A stretch of DNA of 64,000 nucleotides from Candidatus Sericytochromatia bacterium. GTDB taxonomy: Bacteria > Cyanobacteriota > Sericytochromatia > S15B-MN24 > JAQBPE01. Location of the stretch: the NCBI GenBank assembly GCA_035285325.1, contig JAYKJB010000057.1:1-64000 (forward strand), read 5' to 3'. Under the pieces are notes generated by a model. The model was not told the origin of the DNA. It saw only the letters and a list, made by a program, of their open reading frames with translations, and ran no database searches. The translations under genes were made by a program, and so were the position numbers. Below, one piece after another: positions 35,701-42,927 of the stretch; the stretch's first letter is position 1; each line of letters starts with the position of its first letter.

Positions 35701-36825
35701 GTCGGTGATGCCCAGGCAGAATGCCACGATCGAGCCGGCGGCCGAACCGCGTCCAGGCCCCACCTCGATGCCGTTGGACTTGGCCCAGTGAATGAAGTCC
35801 CAGACGATCAGGAAGTAACCGGGGAAGCCCATCCGGGTCATCATGTCGAGTTCGTATTGCACCCGTTCACGAATGGTGGGCGTGAGATCCGGATAGCGCT
35901 TCTCTGCGCCCTGCCAGGTCAGGTGGGCGAGATAGCTGCTCTCGGTGAAGCCTTCCGGCAGCGGGTACTGAGGCAACTGCGGCCGCCCCAGTTCGATGAT
36001 GAGATTGCACTTGCGCGCAATTTCGAGGGTATTTTCCACCGCCTCCGGCGCGTCGGCGAACAGGGCCCGCATCTCCCCGTCGCTTTTGATGTAAAACTGG
36101 TCGGTCTTGTAGAGCTTGTTGGGGTCTGAGAGGAGCTTGCCCGATTGGATGCAGACGAGCGCGTCGTGCGTCTTGTAGTCTTCGTGGCAGGTGTAGTGGG
36201 CATCATTCGAGGCCACCAGCTTGACGCCGAGTTCCTTGGAAAACTCCCGCAGCACCTTGTTGACCCGCGCTTGCTCGTCAAAACCATGGTCCTGGAGTTC
36301 GAAATAAAAATCGTCACCACGCAGCGATTTGAACCATTCGGCACGCGCGTAGGCGCCATCCACGTCGCCCGCCAGGATTTTTTGGGGAATCTCGGAGCCA
36401 AGACAACCCGATAGCAACACGAGGCCCTCGTGGTGAGCCTCCAGCAGTTCGTAGTCCACCCGCGGCTTGTAGTAATAACCCTCGAGATGGCTCTTGCTGA
36501 CCATCTTCACCAGGTTTCGGTAACCCGTGCGGTCCTTGACCAGCGCAATCAGATGGAAGGTTCGATTGGGGCTTTGCTTGCCGTGACTGCTGCGATCACG
36601 GCGGTCTTTGCAGATGTAGAGTTCACAGCCAATGATCGGCTTGACCCCTTTTTTCTTGGCCTCGCAGTAAAACTCGAGGGCCCCGTACATCACGCCGTGG
36701 TCCGTCAGGGCGATCGCCGGCTGCTCCAGTTCCGCGACCCGTTTAACCAGCTTGGAGGTGCGATTGGCCCCATCCAGCAGGGAGTATTCCGAATGCACGT
36801 GAAGGTGAACGAACTTCCCCGCCAC
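32800..36825 (-). CDS. dnaE: DNA polymerase III alpha subunit with in-frame mini-intein
   Basis: A 1341-residue precursor of the replicative polymerase catalytic subunit; without the intein the protein is about 1154 residues, the normal DnaE size. The PHP domain starts [15 protein letters not shown], the polymerase palm has [15 protein letters not shown] and [24 protein letters not shown], and helix-hairpin-helix and OB domains follow near the end. The start chosen is GTG 36825 behind GAGG; the frame is open 22 codons upstream. The extein sequence [16 protein letters not shown], where cyanobacteria carry the split DnaE intein, is uninterrupted. The intein lies about 90 residues earlier, before [12 protein letters not shown]. 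Confidence 0.97.
   Translation of the reverse strand: [1341 protein letters not shown]
34246..34806 (-). other. Mini-intein in DnaE (187 residues)
   Basis: Residues 674-860 of the precursor interrupt a conserved DnaE motif. Intein blocks are clear: block A begins CLTGDTLV with catalytic Cys1; block B contains [12 protein letters not shown] with the T-x-x-H motif and ends DLRPGDLI; block F is [14 protein letters not shown]; block G is LYVHN with penultimate His and terminal Asn; the +1 residue is Cys of CIYQEQVM. About 60 residues between B and F contain no LAGLIDADG or other endonuclease motif, so this is a splicing-only element. It joins DTYGT to CIYQ after splicing. All catalytic residues are present, so splicing should work in cis. 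Confidence 0.92.
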
Positions 36826-37040
36826 GACGCACCTCACTCTTCCATCGCTCGTCTCGTCGCGATGGGCCGCAGTCCGACTTCCTGAGGGCATGGTAGATCG
36901 GGCCTGGTTGGTTGTCTATGACTCACGCACGGTTCAATGAGCCGTCATCGCGCCGTTCCGTCGAAAGGCGAAGGGAAACGCGGCGCCATTGAGAAAAACA
37001 GAAGAACATGGAAAAAAACACGCAAGATTTCCTTAAGATG

Positions 37041-37059
37041 GGGTATAAGATTAATACCC
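37041..37059. promoter_or_regulatory. AT-rich control region with GGGTAT/ATACCC dyad
   Basis: The 290 bases between divergent dnaE and the 102-residue gene hold no gene. From about 36990 to 37090 the DNA turns unusually AT-rich for this genome, with runs of A. The dyad GGGTAT-7 bases-ATACCC is centred about 65 bases before the ATG at 37115, a suitable place for an operator or promoter. No single -35/-10 pair stands out. Confidence 0.45.
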
Positions 37060-37114
37060 GGTTAAACTGGTGACCTTTTCTTAATCATCTGACCGTCTGC
37101 AAGCGAGGCGTCCC

Positions 37115-37423
37115 ATGCGCAACATGTTGTCTTTCGTCTGCCCTGAACTCGATACCACCTACCAGGATGCGTATCGCGAGCTGGCCCAACACCTGGAGAT
37201 GAGCATCGATGAGACGATGGAGCGCTTTGCTCCGGACGATGCCGTGGCCGGTCTGCGGTATCACCGTCGGCAGGCCCGCCGTCGGGCGGTGTTCCAGGAA
37301 CTCGCCACCGAACTGGGCGTGGACGCCACCACGGTCTTTGCGGCTTGCTCCGCGGATGGTGCGCAGATTCTCCTGGACGCCATCCGTGAGAAGCAATCGT
37401 CGGTGGCATTGAGCGCCTGCTAG
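37115..37423 (+). CDS. Small helical protein with its own control region and terminator
   Basis: A 102-residue cytoplasmic-looking protein of four or five helices, beginning MRNMLSFVCPELDTTYQDAY. The middle is basic (YHRRQARRRAVFQELATELG) and might contact nucleic acid. ATG start has GAGG seven bases upstream. It is preceded by an AT-rich promoter-like region and followed by a good intrinsic terminator, so it seems to be monocistronic and perhaps well expressed. No family recognised; a small DNA-binding or regulatory protein is a guess. Confidence 0.65.
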   Translation: MRNMLSFVCPELDTTYQDAYRELAQHLEMSIDETMERFAPDDAVAGLRYHRRQARRRAVFQELATELGVDATTVFAACSADGAQILLDAIREKQSSVALSAC

Positions 37424-37493
37424 ACGCCCTTGCGAGGAAGCGAAGGGCAGCACGCCTCCGCAGTCCCCCGGTGATATCGCCAACGCCCTCGCG

Positions 37494-37530
37494 GGCCCGC
37501 CACTTCGTGGGAAGGAGCGGGCCTTTTCTT
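37494..37530 (+). terminator. Intrinsic terminator after the 102-residue gene
   Basis: GGCCCGC (37494-37500) pairs with GCGGGCC (37517-37523), with an inner CCAC-TTC-GTGG extension, followed by TTTTCTT. This is the best rho-independent terminator in the window besides the one before rimP. Confidence 0.85.
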
Positions 37531-37615
37531 ATGGGGGTGTGCGCCTCGCCGCAGCCAGGGCCTGGGCGCGTGCGGTAGACTGGGGGCCCGTCCCGTTTGC
37601 TCCCGAGATTGCGCC

Positions 37616-39451
37616 ATGGCCGAGTTCAAGACTGCCCTTGCTGCCCCGACGCCTGCCCAGCGCCGCTCCGAGATCGCGTCGATTCTTTTCAAGCACGGGC
37701 TCGACACCCTGCTGTATCACCTCAGCCTGGTGGATTTTCTTCCTGCCACCTTGCGCGGCCGACTCTCGCGTTACGTCGTCACCGCGCGAAATCTGACGGA
37801 CGAAGGCGATGAGGTCGAACTGCGGCTGCCGCTGCCGCAGGTGTTCCGGACCGTCCTGGAAGAACTTGGGCCCACTTTCGTCAAACTGGGCCAGGTGCTC
37901 TCCACCCGAGCCGACCTCTTACCGCCGGCCTACATCCAGGAACTCTCCAAACTCCAGGAGAAGGTCACGGCGATTGACTGGTCCCAGATGGAAGCCGTTC
38001 TGCTGGAAGAATGGAACGGAAAGATCAAGGAACGCAATCTGGGCGAGGCGGAGGTTTCTGCCGCGCGCGAGATTTTTCAGGAATTCGACCCGTTTCCCCT
38101 CGCAGCAGGCAGCATCGGGCAGGTTTACAAGGCGACCATCTATGACCCGGAGATCAAAAAGCCGCAACAGGTCATCGTGAAGTTGCAGCGACCGGGCGTG
38201 GAAGGTGTGGTCGAAGCGGACCTGGCGCTGCTGAAAGACTTCGCGCGCACGCTGAGCAAGAACTTCGAATGGGCGCGTTTTTACAACATCCAGGAGATTG
38301 TCGAGGAATTCGCGGGGGTGATTCGGGGGGAGATGGACTTTACCCGCGAGGGCACCAACACCGAGATCATCGGCGTTTCCCTCAAGAAGCACTATGCCAA
38401 GCAGGTGTCCACCCCGCGCGTGTTCTGGGACTATTCGGGACACCGCATGCTGACGCTCGAGTTTGTCGAAGGCGTGAAGATCTCGACCCTGTTCCCGGGT
38501 TACCAGCCGCCCCTGGGCAGTGCGCCCCCGTTAAGTTTGAGTGTCGAGCAGAAGAAGGTGCTGGCCCAGACCATCACGAACGTCTTCCTGCAACAAATTT
38601 TCGTTGACGGTTTCTTCCACGCGGATCCTCATCCCGGCAACCTGATGGTGCGCTGGGACTGGAAACTGAATCGCCCTGAAATCGTCATCATCGACTTCGG
38701 CATGGTGGGACGCCTCGACCCCCGCTCACGTGACCTGCTGATCGACTTCCTGCTGGCGATCGTCCAGTTCGATGCCGCACGCGCCACCGAACGCATCCTC
38801 GAGTATGGACAGCCAAGCCGCAACATCGATCGGCACGCCCTCGCCACGGAACTGGACCACCTGCTGCGCTCGGTGCTGGGCAAGCCCATCAAAGAGGTCG
38901 AGGTGGGTCAACTGCTGCAGCAGATCCTCAACCTGATGGTCCAGTATCGCGTGCGGATGCCGCCCAGTTTTCTGATGATGGCCCGCGTATTCGTCACGAT
39001 TGAAGGCATCAATCGGCAACTGGATGAGGAGTACATGCTGATCAAGGTCGCGGAACCGTTCATCATGCAGACCCTGACAGACCAGTTCTTCGCGCAACTC
39101 AACCGACAGGAACTGGCCCGAACGGCCATCGATTGGCGCAACATTGCGGTGCGCACCCCTCGTCAACTCGACGATATCCTGACCCAGCTCAACGCAGGGC
39201 GACTGCGCTTCGAGCACAACCTACTGGGCACCGAACAACTGCAGCGCACCATCGCCGTGATCGGCAACAAGATCAGCTATTCGCTGCTGGTGGCCGCCAT
39301 GATCATGGGCGCGGCCATCGTGATGCACGCGCCGACCACCTATCGTCTGCTGGGCTATCCGGTCCTCAGCCTGGCCATCTTTTCGGTATCGGCGTTGATG
39401 GCATTGTGGCTGCTGGTGTCGATCATGCGCTCAGGCACCCTGCGCCAGTAG
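37616..39451 (+). CDS. ABC1/UbiB/AarF-family atypical kinase
   Basis: A 611-residue member of the UbiB (ABC1) protein-kinase-like family, usually involved in ubiquinone or other prenyl-lipid metabolism and in membrane-lipid homeostasis; cyanobacteria and plastids have several. The family Ala-rich loop is seen as AAGSIGQVYKAT, the KxGQ motif as FVKLGQVLSTRADLLP, and the catalytic part as HADPHPGNLMVR and IIIDFGMVGRL. Two C-terminal hydrophobic helices (ISYSLLVAAMIMGAAIVM and LLGYPVLSLAIFSVSALMALWLLV) should anchor it. ATG start at 37616. A quinone-related role is inference, supported loosely by mqnA elsewhere in the window. Confidence 0.93.
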   Translation: MAEFKTALAAPTPAQRRSEIASILFKHGLDTLLYHLSLVDFLPATLRGRLSRYVVTARNLTDEGDEVELRLPLPQVFRTVLEELGPTFVKLGQVLSTRADLLPPAYIQELSKLQEKVTAIDWSQMEAVLLEEWNGKIKERNLGEAEVSAAREIFQEFDPFPLAAGSIGQVYKATIYDPEIKKPQQVIVKLQRPGVEGVVEADLALLKDFARTLSKNFEWARFYNIQEIVEEFAGVIRGEMDFTREGTNTEIIGVSLKKHYAKQVSTPRVFWDYSGHRMLTLEFVEGVKISTLFPGYQPPLGSAPPLSLSVEQKKVLAQTITNVFLQQIFVDGFFHADPHPGNLMVRWDWKLNRPEIVIIDFGMVGRLDPRSRDLLIDFLLAIVQFDAARATERILEYGQPSRNIDRHALATELDHLLRSVLGKPIKEVEVGQLLQQILNLMVQYRVRMPPSFLMMARVFVTIEGINRQLDEEYMLIKVAEPFIMQTLTDQFFAQLNRQELARTAIDWRNIAVRTPRQLDDILTQLNAGRLRFEHNLLGTEQLQRTIAVIGNKISYSLLVAAMIMGAAIVMHAPTTYRLLGYPVLSLAIFSVSALMALWLLVSIMRSGTLRQ

Positions 39452-39463
39452 CGTCCACCCCGT

Positions 39464-40168
39464 CTATCGCTTGCCGGCGGCCCGCCCCTTGGCGCTGCCC
39501 TTGCCCTTCTTGCCCTTGGCATCCTTCTTGCCGCCACCAAACAGCGACATGATGGCGGCCAGCAGCCCCCCCTTTTTCTGCTTTTCTTCGCCCGGCGCGA
39601 TATAGTACTGGCGAACGATTTTATGGCGTTTGTCAATTTTGTAAGCCTGCTCGAGGGCCTTCTGAGCGGGGGTTTTCAACCCCTGCTGGATGTAGGCCAG
39701 CCCCAGGAAGGCATGGTAGTCAGCCACTGACGGGTCCAGCCGTGCCGCCTCCTTGTAGTGTTGAATGGCCTTGGCCCAGGACTTGTTCATGTGAGCGTTC
39801 TTGCCAAGGTCGAACTGGTTGATGGCCTGATTCTTGCGCGCCTCACTCAGGACGCCTTCATCCTCCCCGGAGGCCACACGCCCCCCGGACGCCCCACCTT
39901 TGGCACCCGGAGGCGGGCCTGCACTGGCAAAGCCGAGGCGACGAGCAAAATCGTATTCGGCTCGCTCTTCCTCATCCTTCAGAATGTTGTAGGCATTCGT
40001 GATCTTCCCGAACTGCACGGTGGCCTGATCACGTCGCTCTGGGTCATCCGGGAAGCGATCGGGGTGCAACTCGATGGCGAGTTTCTTGTAGGCCTTCTTG
40101 ATCTCCTCCGGCGTGGCGCTCTCCTCCACGTTGAGAAGCTCGTAAAGGTCCTCCTCCCACAGTTCCAA
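39464..40168 (-). CDS. DnaJ-domain protein with TPR-like region
   Basis: A 234-residue co-chaperone-like protein. The J domain is at the N-terminus (DLYELLNVEESATPEEIKKAYKKLAIELHPDRF), with the HPD motif required for stimulating DnaK. A Gly-rich linker follows, then TPR-like helices (AIQHYKEAARLDPSVADYHAFLGLAYIQQG) and a very basic Lys/Gly-rich tail. The start is taken as TTG 40168 with GAGGAA seven bases upstream; the coding start overlaps the end of the upstream gene. It is a type III J protein, so client specificity rests on the TPR part. Confidence 0.85.
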   Translation of the reverse strand: MELWEEDLYELLNVEESATPEEIKKAYKKLAIELHPDRFPDDPERRDQATVQFGKITNAYNILKDEEERAEYDFARRLGFASAGPPPGAKGGASGGRVASGEDEGVLSEARKNQAINQFDLGKNAHMNKSWAKAIQHYKEAARLDPSVADYHAFLGLAYIQQGLKTPAQKALEQAYKIDKRHKIVRQYYIAPGEEKQKKGGLLAAIMSLFGGGKKDAKGKKGKGSAKGRAAGKR

Positions 40169-40184
40169 TCGACGTTCCTCGGGC

Positions 40185-40907
40185 TCAAGCCAACAGACGG
40201 CGAGCGGTGTCGATGCGGGTGGTGTAATCCGCAGCAAACAACTCGTCCGGGGGAATTTCCTGCACGGGGCGAATCTCCACCACCGGGCCCAGACAGCGAA
40301 TCACGGTCTGCGTGACGGGATGATAGGCCCATTGAAACAGGGCTTCCGGACGCATCCGAGCCGCTTGCCCCCAATACCTCTGGGCTGCGTGATAATAGTC
40401 GATTCCATCCGAATCGTCGAGAGCGACGCAGCAATGGCCGGCCAGTTCGAACGCGATGCCGAGGCAGACCATCTCCCCGTTATCGACCCGGTCGAGCCCC
40501 CGGATGTTGCGAATCGCCTCCTCCACGAAGAGCAGGGCCCGACGCACCGCCGCGCGGCTGGTGCGCTGCCGCCCGGAGCTGTGATACAGGGCGCCGGCCC
40601 GCAGCAAGTCGTAGATCACCTGGTGGAACGACCCAAACCCGGGAAAGTGATAGTTCAACAGTTCGTCGCCCGTCAGGTCGAGCCCGAGGCGATGCTGGGC
40701 CAAAATCTCGAGGCACCGGGCTGCCGAGTAGTGCTGGCCCACCTGGACCAGGTGGTTGACCAGCCGGGCCACCTCCTTGTCGGAGGTGCGAATCGCGCGC
40801 AATACGGCGTCGCTGATGGCCTGGTGGCTCGACAGGTCGAGCGCGGGGCCATCGGCATCAGGCAACCATAGATTGAGAGGTTCTTCAGCGTCCAAGGCGT
40901 TCCTCAC
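40185..40907 (-). CDS. Helical protein of unknown function, upstream of the DnaJ gene
   Basis: A 240-residue soluble, mostly helical protein. It has several Tyr/His-rich helices (LLNYHFPGFGSFHQVIYDLLRAGALYHSSG, HAAQRYWGQAARMRPEALFQWAY) that could be TPR-like, and no catalytic motif I know. Its stop lies inside the beginning of the DnaJ-domain gene, so the two are probably translated together and may act as partners. No clear ribosome site before the ATG-like start at 40907. Confidence 0.65.
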   Translation of the reverse strand: MRNALDAEEPLNLWLPDADGPALDLSSHQAISDAVLRAIRTSDKEVARLVNHLVQVGQHYSAARCLEILAQHRLGLDLTGDELLNYHFPGFGSFHQVIYDLLRAGALYHSSGRQRTSRAAVRRALLFVEEAIRNIRGLDRVDNGEMVCLGIAFELAGHCCVALDDSDGIDYYHAAQRYWGQAARMRPEALFQWAYHPVTQTVIRCLGPVVEIRPVQEIPPDELFAADYTTRIDTARRLLA

Positions 40908-40989
40908 GCTTGCGATCCCAAGACCCCCGACCGTCGGCGCCGCGCCATGAGGTCCATCCCGCTCTTCTCATACCCAGTCGACTTGCCGC

Positions 40990-41589
40990 TTAGACGCGCC
41001 CGGACAAGCGAAAGATCCGGTTGATGTAGCTCACTTGCTCCCGGGTGAAGGGTTGACCCGCCTTCTGCTGGCGGGAGACGGTGCCCACGCCGGCGAGGTA
41101 CGACGCCAGAACCAGTTCCCAACGCTGCGGATGCTGACGCCAGAACCCCGCTAGCCAGGCCAGGTAGCGCGCCGTGCCGTCGATATTTTCCTCGACGTCG
41201 AAGGGATCGCGCACGCCCATTTCGCGTGCCGTCGCGGGCATCAGTTGCCCGAGCCCCTGCGCGCCCACCGGGGAACGCGCCAGCGGGTTGAAGGCAGACT
41301 CGGTGGCAATCAAAGACACCAACAGATGGGTCGGCACCTTGTGCTGAGCCGCCCTCGCCACCATGGCCGAGGCCTGCCGCCTGGCCTCATCCGGTCGCAG
41401 GCCCGGATTGATGGTCAACGCGAAGGCCACCACGCGCTCGACCGGGACGGATCCCCGTTCCGGCTCGAAGGCAAATTCGACCCCGTCAGCCGGAGGCGCT
41501 GGTGAGTCCTCGTAGTGGGCCAGCCGCGGAAAACAACCGCCCAGCATCGGAACCAACAGCAAGGAAGCCAGCAAGACACGGGAACGCAT
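40990..41589 (-). CDS. Lytic transglycosylase (SLT domain), lipoprotein
   Basis: A 199-residue exported peptidoglycan lyase. The signal MRSRVLLASLLLVPMLGGC is a lipoprotein signal. The SLT domain has the catalytic Glu in LIATESAFNPLARSPVGAQGLGQLMPATA and the later YLAWLAGFWRQHPQRWELVLASYLAG motif. It cuts the glycan strand between MurNAc and GlcNAc, forming anhydro ends. Short, single-domain. It is divergent from a small HTH-like gene, separated by about 35-90 bases. Confidence 0.93.
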   Translation of the reverse strand: MRSRVLLASLLLVPMLGGCFPRLAHYEDSPAPPADGVEFAFEPERGSVPVERVVAFALTINPGLRPDEARRQASAMVARAAQHKVPTHLLVSLIATESAFNPLARSPVGAQGLGQLMPATAREMGVRDPFDVEENIDGTARYLAWLAGFWRQHPQRWELVLASYLAGVGTVSRQQKAGQPFTREQVSYINRIFRLSGRV

Positions 41590-41677
41590 ACGGGGTATAG
41601 GATAGGGGCAAGTCGACAGACACTTGCGTAACCGCGATCACGGCGCCCCCCAGGCGCCTCAGCCCCGGTATTACCCC

Positions 41678-41962
41678 ATGCTCGAAGCGCTCCGCCAGTT
41701 TCTTCAGAACAACCCCAAGGCGACCAACTTCCAGGTGGCTCAGGCGTTTTCATTGAGCCGTGACATGGCCAACCGCTACCTTGAATGGCTCGAAGACGCC
41801 GGGGACTGCATCCTGGATCGTCCCGCGGAGGTATGCACTGGCTGCGGGCCGAAACCCGAGACGGCGCCATCGGGAGGTGCCTGCGGCGTGAATGGCCCCG
41901 CAGCCCGCCTGAACGCGCTGGCAGAAAACGCGCGGCGGCGGCGCGACACGGTGGCGGGCTAA
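41678..41962 (+). CDS. Small winged-helix-like protein with cysteine cluster
   Basis: A 94-residue protein (112 if TTG 41624 is used). Residues 1-50 (LEALRQFLQNNPKATNFQVAQAFSLSRDMANRYLEWLEDAG) are a good helix-turn-helix or winged-helix pattern. The C-terminal part has three Cys in VCTGCGPKPETAPSGGAC, a spacing that could bind a metal or Fe-S cluster. The layout recalls FeoC-type or MarR-like small regulators, but no feoAB is near. Neither start codon has a convincing ribosome site. Confidence 0.6.
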   Translation: MLEALRQFLQNNPKATNFQVAQAFSLSRDMANRYLEWLEDAGDCILDRPAEVCTGCGPKPETAPSGGACGVNGPAARLNALAENARRRRDTVAG

Positions 41963-41979
41963 GGCACCCGTCCATACGG

Positions 41980-42927
41980 TCAAGGGGCACAACCGGCGAC
42001 CAGCTGGACCTGCCAGCGTGGGTCATCCCACACCAGCGCAGACGGCAGTGGCCGGGGGGCTCCTCCAACCCCCACCAGACGCCGGACGACGGCGCCCTCG
42101 CGCCAGGCCAGCGTGCTGGAGCCGCCACCGTCCAGGGCCATGGCGGCCTGGCATTGCAAATGGCGCATCACGTCGGCCATTTGCCGCACCGTCAGGCCAG
42201 GCGCGGAGGCCACGGCCCAGATCATGCCACCGTCCGGGCGCAGCCCCAGCGCGGAGCGCGCCGCAGGCTGCTGGCTCTGAATGCCGTCACGCCAACCCGT
42301 CGGGCCACGGAAACGAAACGCCTCCTCGGCCAGTCCGAGTTCAGGAAGCAATTGTGGGCCCGCCTGCAAGGCGTGGACCCAACGGGTCGGGGCGTCAGCC
42401 CACGCGCGGATCAGCCAGGTTGTCCCTGTATCGAACCAGGCGACCCGACGCGTCAGCACCGCATCCAGTCGGCCCCGCAGATGCGGATTGCGGAGCAGAG
42501 CGCGATTGCGCTCTGGATGGGTCAACCAGTGACCGTCCGTCCCCACATGGGACACGGCCACCCCGTCCGAATGGTTGAAATAGCCGCCATTGATCGCCAG
42601 CACGCCGCCGACGCGCTTCAACCAATCAGGAAGCGAGGCCCCGGGCGTCGCCGCCACGGGGCGCACCTTGGCCCCAGGTGGCAGTCGCACCCACCAGACC
42701 CGAACGCCTGCGTGGCGACAGGTTTGTAACTGAACACGCGCCGTCAGAGGCTGCAGGACGGGAGGCATCCGAGTGGACGGAGTCGGCGGAGCGGGCTCGG
42801 CCCTGACCGGAAACGCGCACCACAGTAGCGAGGTCAGACCCAGAAGAGCGGCTTCAAGCCGCCGCCGAGGGGCGGCGGGAGGGAGGCTCACTGAACCTGT
42901 CGCCGCAGGGGCCGCGGAGTAGGTCAC
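41980..42927 (-). CDS. Phosphodiester-glycosidase (NAGPA-like) domain protein, exported
   Basis: A 315-residue protein with an N-terminal signal (LEAALLGLTSLLWCAFPVRA) and a phosphodiester glycosidase domain, as in NAGPA and in proteins labelled exopolysaccharide biosynthesis. Signatures are VGGVLAINGGYFNHSDGVAVS, GRTALG-like RSALGLRPDGGMIWAVA, and CQAAMALDGGGSSTLAW. GTG start overlaps the stop of the preceding predicted-aminopeptidase gene as GTGA. The likely substrate is a sugar phosphodiester in cell-wall or capsular polymers, not determined here. Confidence 0.85.
   Translation of the reverse strand: MTYSAAPAATGSVSLPPAAPRRRLEAALLGLTSLLWCAFPVRAEPAPPTPSTRMPPVLQPLTARVQLQTCRHAGVRVWWVRLPPGAKVRPVAATPGASLPDWLKRVGGVLAINGGYFNHSDGVAVSHVGTDGHWLTHPERNRALLRNPHLRGRLDAVLTRRVAWFDTGTTWLIRAWADAPTRWVHALQAGPQLLPELGLAEEAFRFRGPTGWRDGIQSQQPAARSALGLRPDGGMIWAVASAPGLTVRQMADVMRHLQCQAAMALDGGGSSTLAWREGAVVRRLVGVGGAPRPLPSALVWDDPRWQVQLVAGCAP

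Noticed and set aside
33553-36129. 858-codon open frame opposite dnaE
   Set aside because: It mirrors the dnaE reading frame; the minus strand has unmistakable DnaE motifs and an intein, the plus translation has none.
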